DNA from: Pseudomonadota bacterium
Lineage (GTDB): Bacteria; Pseudomonadota; Gammaproteobacteria; Pseudomonadales; Moraxellaceae
Direction of reading: 5' to 3'
Assembly (NCBI GenBank): GCA_023393635.1
Contig: JAEWKT010000048.1
Location: 41,594 to 105,593, forward strand
DNA: 64,000 nt
Shown here: piece after piece, positions 54,936-64,000 of the stretch
Numbering within the stretch: the first letter of the stretch is position 1
Layout of the letters: the number at the start of each line of letters is the position of its first letter
Translations under genes and position numbers: made by a program
The notes under the pieces: model-generated
Seen by the model: the letters and a program-made list of their open reading frames with translations, nothing else
What the model was told of the DNA's origin: nothing
The model's database searches: none

Positions 54936-54948
54936 TAACTCATTGATT
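54936..54948 (-). promoter_or_regulatory. Exact IHF consensus site in the leader
   Basis: Minus strand AATCAATGAGTTA fits WATCAANNNNTTR at every position, 85 bp from the leader-end repeat. IHF bending of the leader guides spacer insertion in type I-E and I-F systems. Role here is inferred. Confidence 0.65.
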
Positions 54949-55049
54949 TTATTAAACTATTAAAGAGTACAAAAAACATTGGTATAAATAGCAAACTTAT
55001 CAGCGCATGGCTAGCGATAATGAAGTCTGCTATGTAAATTTATTCGTGA

Positions 55050-56276
55050 TTAATACCAATTTAACAGCGATACACCGAAACCAACATAGGTGGCCTTATG
55101 GTTATAATCAATCAGACTCTCACCATAACCATCAAATATTTGCATATAACCGCGCAAATTGTTGTTAATTGGGAATGCCCAGTCAAACTGCACTGCCCCA
55201 TGGTTATTATCTCCGCCCTTAAGACTATGACGTAGCATTAAAGAAAACTCCTGATTTTTATATTTATAAAAGGCCTGTAAATCACCACGCCCCATATAGT
55301 TTTTAATATCAGGATTATCATCTTTGGCAGAATCTTCATCAGGAATTCGATACCAGGGTCTTAGCATCAGGGCGAAATTATCACGCTCAAAGCCAACATT
55401 TAAAATGGCGCGATTCCAGCTACGTGATAGTGGCAGCTCTCGGCCATTAGATTGATGGTTTAAACTAAGTCCCAACAAGCGACCATTTAAACCAAATAAA
55501 TTATAATTGGTGGCAAATATTAAACTGGCCTCAGGCTCATAGTTGGTTTCACGAAATGGTCTGGAATCAGATGCGTTATATAGCTGCCAACGCGAAGACT
55601 GCGTATAGCCAAGCCATAAATCACCATAATCACCAAACACGCCTTCAACAGCTTTGGTTTTCAGGCTAAGCTGAAATTTACCTTCTACTTTATTAATCTC
55701 TTGTGCTCTGGCAATTTGATTTTCTGGATTAGGCGTGCTGGGTAAGTCATTGATATTGCCTGTAATAAATACTGGTAAAATATAACTTGGTTTATAGCTT
55801 TTTAAGTGAAAGGTGCCTAATTTGGCATCATGGCTTAATTCCCAACGGCGATCCAGTAAAGAAATAGTAGGGTCATAAGGAGCAGCCGCTTTTAACCACT
55901 CGCGTGGATTTATTTTTTCTAATAAGCTAGTTTGTTCAGGCACTGGGCTGGCATTTGACTGGCTTACTACGGTTACTGCTTCAGTTTGAATTTTTTCTAC
56001 AATCGCTTGTTCAGCAATTGGCGTAATCGGTCGTTTAAAAAAAGCATCGTAACACTCTAAACGTTCGGTATTACTTTGTAGCGTCACACAACCTTCAGCA
56101 CTACTCGGCTGGTAACTGGTACTACTTAATGCCACAGATGGCGGTGCAATTTCCAGAGTAACCGCAGCGTGTGTATACGCGACACCACTTAAAGTAAATA
56201 ACAAGACAGTGTAAGCATTTTTCTGATGCAATAGCCTTTGACCCATTGAGCTCATGGGTGGAATAATTTTAAACAT
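55050..56276 (-). CDS. pldA: Outer-membrane phospholipase A1
   Basis: A barrel enzyme that removes acyl chains from phospholipids that reach the outer leaflet. The active His and Ser are in NHQSNGRELPLSRSWNR. The barrel spans about residues 125-408; before it are a signal peptide (about residues 1-37) and an extra N-terminal segment of about 85 residues with two cysteines. The last residues (GFGVSLLNWY) form the typical C-terminal strand. It is transcribed towards the CRISPR leader. Confidence 0.92.
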   Translation of the reverse strand: MFKIIPPMSSMGQRLLHQKNAYTVLLFTLSGVAYTHAAVTLEIAPPSVALSSTSYQPSSAEGCVTLQSNTERLECYDAFFKRPITPIAEQAIVEKIQTEAVTVVSQSNASPVPEQTSLLEKINPREWLKAAAPYDPTISLLDRRWELSHDAKLGTFHLKSYKPSYILPVFITGNINDLPSTPNPENQIARAQEINKVEGKFQLSLKTKAVEGVFGDYGDLWLGYTQSSRWQLYNASDSRPFRETNYEPEASLIFATNYNLFGLNGRLLGLSLNHQSNGRELPLSRSWNRAILNVGFERDNFALMLRPWYRIPDEDSAKDDNPDIKNYMGRGDLQAFYKYKNQEFSLMLRHSLKGGDNNHGAVQFDWAFPINNNLRGYMQIFDGYGESLIDYNHKATYVGFGVSLLNWY

Positions 56277-56501
56277 TTATAAAGTAGGCCTGATTTTTTG
56301 ATGGCCTTAGCATAATAAGATGAGACTTAAAAAGCACGAAGAAAGACGGTAAAAATCAAATAATCCATCGATATTTATTATGGCAAGAAAGATAAAACTT
56401 ACGACATTGCATACTTTAAGGATGCCACCTATAAATATAGCAATGCCGCAAGATTAATAAACACTAAAAACTACTTAACACTAGCTCTTGGGCGCATGCA
56501 A

Positions 56502-59438
56502 TTAAATCTGCTGCACCACAAAGCCTAGTTCTTTTAGCTCATCTGACTTGGCATACGGGGCAACCACAGCACGCACAGGGGTTTGCGTGTGAATATATTG
56601 CTGCGCCACACGTTGTAAGTCACTTAAGCTAACGCTGAGCAAACCCTCACGCATTTTGCGTCTAAATGCGGGTGTACGACCATGCAGCATGGCGTGACAG
56701 GCACTAATGGCCTCGCCTGCTGGTGACCCTGGTTTATCCATGCTGGCAATCAAGCCCAAAATGGCTTCTTCCAGTTGATAGGCTTCTTGCTTATCATTGA
56801 GTAGCCAGTCAATGCTTGCTGCAAAATCCTTAAAGGTTTCGCTTAAACGCGGGTCACGATAGCTATGGAACCTAAACGCACAGGCATTACCATCATAACT
56901 TGCCCCACCACCATAGGCACCACCTTGCTCGCGTAGCGCACGATGCAAAAAGCCATTGCGCAAATATGGCCCTAATACCATCAGTGCACAGGCATCAGGG
57001 TGATCCACTGCTACTGTAGGATAAGCCGCTGCACAAAACTGGACATTGGCTTGAATCAGCCAGGCGATATCCTGATTTTCGATAGCATGTGGTGCCACTG
57101 GCAATGCGGACTGATTTTGTGGTTGCAAAGTGCTTTGCCAAACTTGCTCAATCACCTGACTGATTTCGGGAAGTTTTTCTTGTTCGGCCACCAGCAAAAA
57201 TTGCTTGGGTAAACTTACCACTCGTGCATGCAAGGCTTGTAAATCAGCGAGCAATTGATCAAGTACTTTCGAATCTTGCTCAATGCCTTTTAATAAATCT
57301 TTGAGCCACACCAAGGCAGGTAGGCCAGCATTATAATAGTCACGGCGTGCAAGCGCACTCATGTGTCTGGAGGCAGTTTGCAGCGCATAACTATGCCCAG
57401 CATTTGACAAGCGTGACTGCCAGCGCGTTTTACGTTGCTGGAGCAATTCTAAAATTCGATCTTTTTCATCAAATCGCAATTGTTCAAATGCGGTTTTTAA
57501 TAGCTCAATGGCTTGGGTTTTGTCATTTAAAGCTTTGGTGGCCAGCACTAAATAAGCACTGGTTTGTTCTGCCTCATGTAAGCCTGACCTAAAACTTGCA
57601 CCCAGATGCACACCACCACTTGATGCTGCTTGTGCTTGCTGAACATCCTGATAGCTCATTTGTGCCGCGCCTATCTCGCCCACTAACGAGGTATAAATAC
57701 CCAATAATGGTGATTGCAGCACATCATTTGGAATCTCAATCATCACTTGCTGATAATACAAGCCGTTCGTACCCGCAGCATACTGATAAAATGGCACTGT
57801 TTTATGGCCGAGGTTTAAGCTTTTGGTTTCACCTTCTACAATATGAATATCCGCTGGAATATCAGCTAGGCCCACTTTAGGCAGTAAGGACAAATCATCT
57901 TCCTGTGCCTGACGTTGCTCTAATAACTTCGCTTGTGCTTTAAGCTGTTCACGCGCTGCATCATCTAGCTGTGCTGCTATTTTATCAAGCTGGGCCTGCT
58001 CTAGCGCCTGATCACGCTCACTTTTTTGGGGGTCAGGTTTTAAGGTTAAACGGACACGATGAGGATTATCTATTAAATGCGTTTGAATCAGTTGAGGTAG
58101 CCAATTCGGGTCAGTTAATTGCTCACGTAACTTGGCCAAGTGTGGCTCAATTTGCCAAACATCGAGTGGATTCCCGCCATGAATAGCACTGCCTAAGCCA
58201 TTTAACAATAAGGTTAAACCATAAGGCATCCCATCACCGCCAATTTCGCGTTGATGCAGTTCAATCTGATGCAATACAGCTTCAATTTGCTGTGCGTCAA
58301 TGGGATTATTCGCCACCTCATGCAAAACTTTAAATATGCCTGCTTCAAGTGCTTCTGCTTGACTGGTCTCACTGCCCTGCAAACCGCAATAAAAGGTCAT
58401 TTCAAAATTGCTATCATCCAGACCCATTAATGGCGAGGTTGATTCGCCCAAGCCACAGGTTTCAAGATAGTGACGCAGTGGTGAACCAGAGTGCTCCATC
58501 AACACGCCTTCCATAAGGCGCAGTGCCAAGCGGGTATCAATATCGGTGCTTGGTGGTAGCAGCCAGGCCAGTTGAATATAGGTTTTATTGCTTAAATCAT
58601 CACTATCTACTGCATACACCTCTTCAACTGCCACTGGCGCAGATAACCGTTGTTCAGGTACGGATCTTAAAGTCTGACCCTGGCTAAACTGATGAAGGGC
58701 TTGCTCTTCAAAAGCAGTTTGTAGCTCAAGAGGTGACAGGTTGCCAAAGGTCATGAGTACTGCGTTGGATGGATGATAGTGCGACTGATAAAAATCAATT
58801 AATTCTTGATGAGTTAAATTTGGAATATCAGCAGGATTACCGCCCGAATTATAATGATAGGTTGTTTGTGGATAGAGCGAATGCGCCAGCGTATGATAAA
58901 GCTGATCGGTCGGTGAGCTCATCGCACCTTTCATTTCATTAAACACCACGCCCTTATAGACAGGCTTATTATTTTCTAGTTCTACCCGAATTCCCTCTTG
59001 GGCAAAATCTAACGCATCGAGATTGGCAAAAAACGCAGCATCTAAATAAACTGACAGCAAGTTATAAAAATCGGTTTTATTTTGTGTAGCAAATGGATAT
59101 GCCGTCCAATCTGCCGCAGTAAAGGCATTCATAAAGGTATTGAGCGAGCGACGGATCATGGAAAAAAATGGGTCGCGTACTGGATATTTTTTGGAACCAC
59201 ATAATGCGGTGTGCTCTAAAATATGCGCCACACCGCTGGAATCCATGGGCTGGGTTCTAAAAGCCACCAAAAATACGTTTTCATCGTTGTCTGCGGCCAA
59301 GTGATAATGCAGCGCACCAGTTGCACGATGCCGATATTGCAAAAATTCGGCAGATAGCGCAGGAATATAATGGGTGCCAATTAATTCAAACGCAGGGTGA
59401 ACCAGATTAGTTTCGGTTACTGAAAACGCGGCAGTCAT
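56502..59438 (-). CDS. M16C-family zinc metallopeptidase (PreP-like)
   Basis: A 978-residue protein of the insulinase superfamily, two-lobed. The inverted zinc motif HILEH is at residues 72-76, followed by TALCGSKKYPVRDPFFSM. The C-terminal lobe has the conserved REQGGAYGGGA and FRDPRL-like (YRDPRLSET) text. PreP digests unfolded peptides inside closed chambers. Start ATG at 59438. It diverges from the PfkB-family kinase. Confidence 0.9.
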   Translation of the reverse strand: MTAAFSVTETNLVHPAFELIGTHYIPALSAEFLQYRHRATGALHYHLAADNDENVFLVAFRTQPMDSSGVAHILEHTALCGSKKYPVRDPFFSMIRRSLNTFMNAFTAADWTAYPFATQNKTDFYNLLSVYLDAAFFANLDALDFAQEGIRVELENNKPVYKGVVFNEMKGAMSSPTDQLYHTLAHSLYPQTTYHYNSGGNPADIPNLTHQELIDFYQSHYHPSNAVLMTFGNLSPLELQTAFEEQALHQFSQGQTLRSVPEQRLSAPVAVEEVYAVDSDDLSNKTYIQLAWLLPPSTDIDTRLALRLMEGVLMEHSGSPLRHYLETCGLGESTSPLMGLDDSNFEMTFYCGLQGSETSQAEALEAGIFKVLHEVANNPIDAQQIEAVLHQIELHQREIGGDGMPYGLTLLLNGLGSAIHGGNPLDVWQIEPHLAKLREQLTDPNWLPQLIQTHLIDNPHRVRLTLKPDPQKSERDQALEQAQLDKIAAQLDDAAREQLKAQAKLLEQRQAQEDDLSLLPKVGLADIPADIHIVEGETKSLNLGHKTVPFYQYAAGTNGLYYQQVMIEIPNDVLQSPLLGIYTSLVGEIGAAQMSYQDVQQAQAASSGGVHLGASFRSGLHEAEQTSAYLVLATKALNDKTQAIELLKTAFEQLRFDEKDRILELLQQRKTRWQSRLSNAGHSYALQTASRHMSALARRDYYNAGLPALVWLKDLLKGIEQDSKVLDQLLADLQALHARVVSLPKQFLLVAEQEKLPEISQVIEQVWQSTLQPQNQSALPVAPHAIENQDIAWLIQANVQFCAAAYPTVAVDHPDACALMVLGPYLRNGFLHRALREQGGAYGGGASYDGNACAFRFHSYRDPRLSETFKDFAASIDWLLNDKQEAYQLEEAILGLIASMDKPGSPAGEAISACHAMLHGRTPAFRRKMREGLLSVSLSDLQRVAQQYIHTQTPVRAVVAPYAKSDELKELGFVVQQI

Positions 59439-59765
59439 GCAAACTCCAATTTTGGTCTAATTTAACCCACTGCCCAGCTAAAATATGCAGCAGTGTGGCT
59501 TCATTAAAAACACAGTAAAAAACACCAGCTAAAAGCAACTAAAAAACCATATCCTGCTTAATAAACAATTTTTTTATTAAGTAAGGAAGTTGAATATCAG
59601 GCTATTTAACAACAAAATGCTAGCGATGTCTTTGTGTAAGACAATGAATATGTACTTTAAGTTATGCCAACATGTAGAAATTTCAAGGTGATAATATGTT
59701 TATCCGCGCATAGGCATGCTAATCTTGATGCTTTTAAAGCACTTAACCACTGGAAACTTTTGCTT
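59439..59765. other. Divergent promoter region between the M16 peptidase and the kinase
   Basis: A 327-base AT-rich stretch. An in-frame extension of the kinase reaches back to 59664 but is not backed by conserved sequence. No RNA gene or clear repeat was seen. Confidence 0.5.
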
Positions 59766-60764
59766 ATGTCAGTTGATTTATATGTTATTGGGAACGCGCT
59801 GGTTGATCTGGAATACAGTGTAGACGATCAATTTTTGCAGCAACATCAATTGCAAAAAGGAACCATGCAACTGGCTGAGCAAGCAACACAACAACACCTA
59901 CTCAACAGCTTAAGCCAGCATCATGCACAGGAACAAGCCAGTGGTGGTTCTGCGGCCAATTCTACCGTTGCCTATACTTCTATGGGTGGCTCGGCATTTT
60001 ACGCTTGCCGCGTGGGTAATGATGATTTTGGCCAGTTTTACTTAAATGGTTTAAGCACTGCCAAAGTACAAACCTCAAAAGGCTCCACCAGCGATGGTGA
60101 AACAGGCACTTGCGTGGTATTAGTCACCCCAGATGGCGAGCGCACCATGCAAACTTTTTTGGGCATTACAGCAGAACTGAGCGAACAGCAAGTTGATTTT
60201 GAGCCACTACAAACTGCCAAATATTTATATATAGAAGGTTACTTAGCCACCAGCCCAACCGCACGCCAGGCTGTAAAACAGGCACGTGAGATTGCCAAAG
60301 CCAATGGTATTCAAATTGCTATTACGCTATCTGACCCAGCCATGGTGCAATATGCGCGCGCAGGCCTGGATGATTTAATTGATGATGGCGTGGATATTTT
60401 ATTTTGCAATGAGCATGAAGCACGTATGTATACCAATACAGAACAGCTTGAAGATACCCTGACAGCCCTGTTAAAGCTCAGCAAAACTGTGGTAGTGACC
60501 AAAAGTGCAGCAGGGGCAATTATTGCCACACAAAATGGCGAACATCTACAAATTGACGCTGTGCCTTGCAATGCCATTGATACTCTGGGTGCTGGAGATG
60601 CATTTGCAGGTGCCTATTTGTATGGCATGAGTCAGGGTTTTGGTTTACAGGCTTGTGGCGACTTGGCTGCGGCTACGGCATCGGTAGTGGTGAGTCAATA
60701 TGGCCCACGTCTCACTGTTGCAGAGTATCAAGCAGTGTTGCAAAAATGTCAGGCGGTTGCTTAA
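59766..60764 (+). CDS. PfkB-family sugar/adenosine kinase
   Basis: A 332-residue ribokinase-fold protein. The N-terminal GGSAANSTVAY and the C-terminal DTLGAGDAFAGAYLYG, which holds the catalytic Asp, are complete. It fits the adenosine-kinase-like subgroup of proteobacteria; the substrate is not certain. ATG at 59766 begins MSVDLYVIGNALVD, the usual N-terminus; 34 codons in front are ignored. GGAAA lies ten bases upstream. Confidence 0.85.
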   Translation: MSVDLYVIGNALVDLEYSVDDQFLQQHQLQKGTMQLAEQATQQHLLNSLSQHHAQEQASGGSAANSTVAYTSMGGSAFYACRVGNDDFGQFYLNGLSTAKVQTSKGSTSDGETGTCVVLVTPDGERTMQTFLGITAELSEQQVDFEPLQTAKYLYIEGYLATSPTARQAVKQAREIAKANGIQIAITLSDPAMVQYARAGLDDLIDDGVDILFCNEHEARMYTNTEQLEDTLTALLKLSKTVVVTKSAAGAIIATQNGEHLQIDAVPCNAIDTLGAGDAFAGAYLYGMSQGFGLQACGDLAAATASVVVSQYGPRLTVAEYQAVLQKCQAVA

Positions 60765-60816
60765 GCTGTCCTATAATATTTAAGCCTATTGTTGATGCTT
60801 GGCAAGGATAAATACA

Positions 60817-61137
60817 ATGCACCGATTATGTAGTACTGATGATATTCCTGAACGTGAGGCACGAGGTTTTGATACCAGCAAAGGCCCTATTTTTATCACC
60901 CAGCGTGATGGGGTATTTTACGGCTATTTAAACAACTGTCCGCATTTAGGCACTGAGCTGGAATATCAGGAAGACCAGTTTCTGGATATGGACAAAGAGT
61001 ATATTATTTGCTCAACTCATGGTGCCTTGTTTCAGGTTGAAGATGGCACTTGCATTTTTGGTCCTTGCCAGGGTGATCATTTAACAGCAGTTGAAATTAG
61101 TGTTCATTCAGACGGTGGCATTTATCTGGTGGAATGA
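60817..61137 (+). CDS. Rieske [2Fe-2S] protein
   Basis: A 106-residue small Rieske ferredoxin-like protein. The cluster ligands are in NNCPHLGTEL (Cys, His) and CSTHGALF (Cys, His). ATG at 60817 has AAGGA eight bases before it. It lies 52 bp after the kinase. Small Rieske proteins of this type often serve as electron carriers or as ancillary domains; partner unknown. Confidence 0.82.
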   Translation: MHRLCSTDDIPEREARGFDTSKGPIFITQRDGVFYGYLNNCPHLGTELEYQEDQFLDMDKEYIICSTHGALFQVEDGTCIFGPCQGDHLTAVEISVHSDGGIYLVE

Positions 61138-61254
61138 CAAAGTGTGATACATCTTTATTCGTTATTTTAGCGTATTTAGTTTTTGCCATAAGCAATAATG
61201 CTTTTAGTGCTACTCAGGATTCTATTGCTTAGCATGTGTTTGAGGACAGTCTAA

Positions 61255-61878
61255 ATGACAGGCTCATTGTTTTTCTCTACGCATTTTTTGCTGTTTACGC
61301 TTGCCCTATTAAGCATGCTGTTTCTTGCCATTACAGAAGTTGTGGGTTCGACCATTAAAACCAGTCCACTTGGCTGGCTCACCAGTCGCTTGCCGCAGTT
61401 TGTGCATCGTGAAGTGGTAAAAAATAAAATTCATGAGCTGCCTATTTTCGCACTGATCATTTTATTTTTATTAAGCATTGGGGTGCTGGGCTATTGCTTA
61501 CAGTTTTTGTGGTTTGCCTTATATGATCACTTTGCCTCGGTATGGCTGCTGATATTGCCTGTGGTATTACTGTCTATTTTATTTACCATATTTTTAAGCC
61601 ACTGGCTGAGCCAACTGGCCTATCAACAACCTGCTAGCACCTTGTCTAAAACCCCTGATTTATTGGGGCGCATTGCAACTGTGTGTAGTGGTAATGCCCG
61701 TCCTGGCTCAAGTTCACATGCACGTGTACGCGATGAGCTGGGGCAACTACACTATATTGAAGTAGAGCCAGAATTTGGTGAGCTGGCATTGCATAGTGAA
61801 GTTATTCTAGTGTCTAAACAGCAGCATATTTATCTGGCCAAAACCCTGCCTAAAGACAATCACCTGCTCAATCGCTAA
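61255..61878 (+). CDS. DUF1449/YqiJ-like membrane protein
   Basis: A 207-residue protein with three hydrophobic helices (about residues 8-27, 62-84, 92-114) and a C-terminal small beta domain (LLGRIATVCSGNARPGSSSHARV...HYIEVEPEF) like the OB-fold tail of NfeD/YqiJ proteins. The family is linked to membrane microdomains with flotillin-like YqiK; no yqiK is seen here. Confidence 0.65.
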   Translation: MTGSLFFSTHFLLFTLALLSMLFLAITEVVGSTIKTSPLGWLTSRLPQFVHREVVKNKIHELPIFALIILFLLSIGVLGYCLQFLWFALYDHFASVWLLILPVVLLSILFTIFLSHWLSQLAYQQPASTLSKTPDLLGRIATVCSGNARPGSSSHARVRDELGQLHYIEVEPEFGELALHSEVILVSKQQHIYLAKTLPKDNHLLNR

Positions 61879-61918
61879 CGCAGCTCATGGTTTTAACAGG
61901 TGATTTTTTAGTTTTAAG

Positions 61919-62686
61919 TTAAAGATCAAGCACCAGCACCACTGGCGTATGGTCAGATGGACGTTCCAACTTGCGTGGTGCTTTATCAATCCAGCTTTGC
62001 TTGGCTTGTGCCACCAATGGAGTGCTAATTAAAATATGATCAATTCTTAAACCCAGATTGCGCCTAAATGCAACCATGCGATAGTCCCACCAGCTATAGA
62101 GTTTTTCTGGCTGCTCAAATAATCTAAAGCCGTCGTGTAAACCAAGCTCAATCAATTGCTTAAAAGCATCACGCTCTGGCTGGCTAACCAGCACACTGCC
62201 TTTCCAGGCCACAGGGTCATAAACATCCCGATCATCAGGCGCGATATTGTAATCGCCTAACAATGCCAGTCTGGGATAAATTTTAAGTTGTTGTTCAAGA
62301 TAGTTGGTGAGTGCTTTTAGCCAGCTTAATTTATAGTGATATTTGTCTGAGCCAACACTCTGGCCATTGGGAATATAAACGCAAATAATTCGAATACCGC
62401 GAATGGTGGCAGCAATAACGCGTTTTTGCTCATCTTCAAAATCAGGAATATCAAATTGCACATCTTCAAGTGGATGACGACTAATAATGGCCACGCCGTT
62501 ATAGGTTTTTTGTCCTAAATGGGCAGCATGATAACCAATTTCCTGCAATGCCGCGTACGGAAACTTATGATCCTGTATTTTGGTTTCCTGTAAACACAAT
62601 ACATCAGGCTGCTCTGCCTGCAACCAGTCTAGCACTTGTGGCGCGCGCACGTTTAAAGAATTTACATTCCAGGTGGCCAGCTTCAT
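61919..62686 (-). CDS. xthA: Exodeoxyribonuclease III
   Basis: An AP endonuclease and 3'-5' exonuclease of base excision repair. The metal-binding Glu is in LQETKIQD, and the catalytic sites YNGVAIISRH, LLGDYNIAPDD and RPSDHTPVVL are complete. The 255 residues fit the family. Confidence 0.94.
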   Translation of the reverse strand: MKLATWNVNSLNVRAPQVLDWLQAEQPDVLCLQETKIQDHKFPYAALQEIGYHAAHLGQKTYNGVAIISRHPLEDVQFDIPDFEDEQKRVIAATIRGIRIICVYIPNGQSVGSDKYHYKLSWLKALTNYLEQQLKIYPRLALLGDYNIAPDDRDVYDPVAWKGSVLVSQPERDAFKQLIELGLHDGFRLFEQPEKLYSWWDYRMVAFRRNLGLRIDHILISTPLVAQAKQSWIDKAPRKLERPSDHTPVVLVLDL

Positions 62687-62793
62687 CGTTCAACCAGATC
62701 AGCTATTAAAGTAGGATAAGCATAGCGTGTGTACCATTAACTGGCTGTACAAATCATGTTTAAGCTGTTTAAAGCATGCCAGCCAAAAAATAT

Positions 62794-63840
62794 TTAAAGA
62801 TCAGAATCATAATAATAACGCTTGATATCATTGGCACTTAAAAAAGCGGGAATTAATCCAGTCAATGCTGCACGAATATCAGGGCGTTCATTAATCAGTT
62901 GATGCGAACCCTCTTCTAAGATAAGCAAGGTTTGCAATCTAAATTTTTTACGAATAAATTCAATATTATAACGCCAGTCTACGGTCTGGTCTTTTGCGCC
63001 TTGCGCCACCCACATCGGTATACGACAAGCAGGCAGTTTTTCAATATGAATCATCCATTTGGCCAGTGCCAAAATCCATTCAAGACTCATTACTCGGGGT
63101 TGTAGTGGATCAGTGAGGCGCACAAAACGCAAAAATTCGGGGTTATGATTATTCCGTTTGAATGTACGCGGTACATTGCGTTTTACCTTTTTAATAATGC
63201 TTAAGCCCACACTATTATGCCACCACGCACTTTTTGCTGGCCGTACCAAAGGTGATAATAATAAGGCACGGTCAATCATGGGCGCTTTGCGCTGCGAAGC
63301 TGCACTTAAAATATGATCAATCCAGATCGCACCACCAGTACTTTGACCAATACCCAGCCACGGTTTAGGTAAATGTTGTTGTTGCCCAATTGCCCAGGCT
63401 GAAATTTCTTGCAGTATTTGCTGATAGACAGAAAACTCCTGAATACTGGCAATTGGCCCTTCGGTTAAGCCATGACCTGGTAAGTCATAGGTAATGACAC
63501 TAAAGCCCTGCTCTATCAGCTCCTCTATAATGGGCTGATAAATCCCACTATGCTCTAAATAACCATGCAATAACCAAACTGTGCCTTGTGGTTGTTGCTT
63601 GGGTTTAAAGATCTGAATATGGGTTTTATGCTGAGCCACATTTAAATAGCCTTGCCAATGTAATGCATCAATTTTATTGAGTGCATACAGGGTTTGATAG
63701 CCTTCCAGCACTGGATCAATCAGCATCGGATGATCAAGGTTCAATAGCGGCAAGGCGTCAGGCGTATGCTCGCGGTCTGGCAATGGCAGCTGAGTTGCTT
63801 TGAGCACCGATGGGGTTTGAAACGGATGCGTTTTATTCAT
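62794..63840 (-). CDS. Alpha/beta hydrolase, serine aminopeptidase S33/monoacylglycerol-lipase type
   Basis: A 348-residue alpha/beta-fold hydrolase. The oxyanion HG is in VWLLHGYLEHSGIY, the nucleophile elbow is GIGQSTGGAIWID and the late His is EEGSHQLINE. ATG at 63840 has AGAGG nine bases upstream; the six codons before are not needed. Its start shares one base with the stop of the preceding gene (TAATG). A lysophospholipase or monoacylglycerol-lipase role is likely but not proven. Confidence 0.82.
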   Translation of the reverse strand: MNKTHPFQTPSVLKATQLPLPDREHTPDALPLLNLDHPMLIDPVLEGYQTLYALNKIDALHWQGYLNVAQHKTHIQIFKPKQQPQGTVWLLHGYLEHSGIYQPIIEELIEQGFSVITYDLPGHGLTEGPIASIQEFSVYQQILQEISAWAIGQQQHLPKPWLGIGQSTGGAIWIDHILSAASQRKAPMIDRALLLSPLVRPAKSAWWHNSVGLSIIKKVKRNVPRTFKRNNHNPEFLRFVRLTDPLQPRVMSLEWILALAKWMIHIEKLPACRIPMWVAQGAKDQTVDWRYNIEFIRKKFRLQTLLILEEGSHQLINERPDIRAALTGLIPAFLSANDIKRYYYDSDL

Positions 63841-64000
63841 TATGGAACCTCTCTGCAATTGGTTTCACCAAACCAAACATCCCGCATGGTGGCAATCGCC
63901 TCATAAGTTGCACGGCGGCTATGCATCAAATTGGTTTTGCTCGGTTGCCATTGGGTGGGTGCAATGGGCAAAGGTGCATCTACTGGAATAGTATCAATAC
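63840..64000 (-). CDS. 3' end of an unidentified gene, runs off the right edge
   Basis: The last 52 codons of a frame that ends TAA at 63842-63840, overlapping the hydrolase ATG by one base. The visible text (SRRATYEAIATMRDVWFGET) looks like real coding sequence but is too short to name. Coupling suggests an operon with the hydrolase. Confidence 0.55.
   Translation of the reverse strand, partial: IDTIPVDAPLPIAPTQWQPSKTNLMHSRRATYEAIATMRDVWFGETNCREVP

Larger units (their letters stand above)
54852..55049 (-). promoter_or_regulatory. CRISPR leader region
   Basis: A 198-bp AT-rich stretch between the pldA stop and the first repeat on the transcript side. It contains the IHF-type site at 54936-54948 and a promoter candidate at 54856-54885. 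No coding frame was seen. pldA lies on the same strand and no clear terminator separates it from the array, so some readthrough could reach the array. Confidence 0.7.

Noticed and set aside
63471..63530. Possible gene fusion or frameshift in the alpha/beta hydrolase
   Set aside because: The frame is continuous with all expected hydrolase motifs in order.

Overview
The window looks like a chromosomal segment of a gamma-proteobacterium, most likely family Moraxellaceae (Acinetobacter, Psychrobacter or Moraxella relatives). The evidence is the fused prephenate dehydrogenase/EPSP synthase in a pheA-hisC-tyrA::aroA cluster, a tusDCBE block, a stand-alone gspE, the TamA/TamB pair, and a moderately AT-rich base composition. 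The genus cannot be fixed from the sequence alone. No rRNA, tRNA, insertion sequence or prophage was recognised. Almost all of the window is ordinary core genome.

Layout. 1-5050: tamB (5' part only) and tamA on the minus strand. 5.2-8.2 kb: an LplT-like transporter, coq7 (ubiquinone) and a PF10118 hydrolase with a palindromic operator over its promoter. 8.5-12.6 kb: fumC, a galE-like gene lacking the catalytic lysine, and tusDCBE for tRNA 2-thiolation. 12.7-18.8 kb: a TPR lipoprotein, a small secreted protein, gspE, trmO, fpr and a yidB-like gene. 18.8-24.3 kb: metR, an AraC-type regulator, a PIF1-like helicase and a PlsC-type acyltransferase, with a possible 42-codon ORF before metR. 24.4-30.2 kb: the aromatic amino acid operon and tal. 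30.4-35.2 kb: an RDD protein, an XRE regulator with a GAF-like C-terminus, a large lipoprotein and a BenE transporter. 35.3-41 kb: pepN, DUF2797, a DUF6231-like gene, yebC and ynfA. 41.1-46 kb: clpA-clpS, a DUF6776-like membrane protein and argC. 46-50.9 kb: a second large lipoprotein, a YgjP-type metallopeptidase, rpiA and ilvA. 51.0-54.9 kb: a large CRISPR array. 55-64 kb: pldA, a PreP-like M16 peptidase, a PfkB-family kinase, a Rieske protein, a YqiJ-like protein, xthA, an alpha/beta hydrolase and the 3' end of one more gene.

The outstanding feature is the CRISPR array between ilvA and pldA. I count 65 repeats and 64 spacers, with a repeat of the type I-F class, read on the minus strand. 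No cas gene occurs anywhere in the window, so any Cas proteins must be encoded elsewhere. The leader lies at 54852-55049. It carries an exact match to the IHF consensus 85 bp from the first repeat and a candidate promoter next to the array. The two repeats at the far (oldest) end differ from the otherwise uniform set and resemble the usual I-F repeat more closely. Two distant spacers share 17 nt that can be read in the same protein frame, which suggests repeated sampling of one family of invader.

Several genes share a theme of envelope and phospholipid upkeep (TamA/TamB, LplT-like, PlsC-like, PldA, GspE and lipoproteins), but they are scattered and do not form one operon. Predicted rho-independent terminators mark most convergent gene ends.
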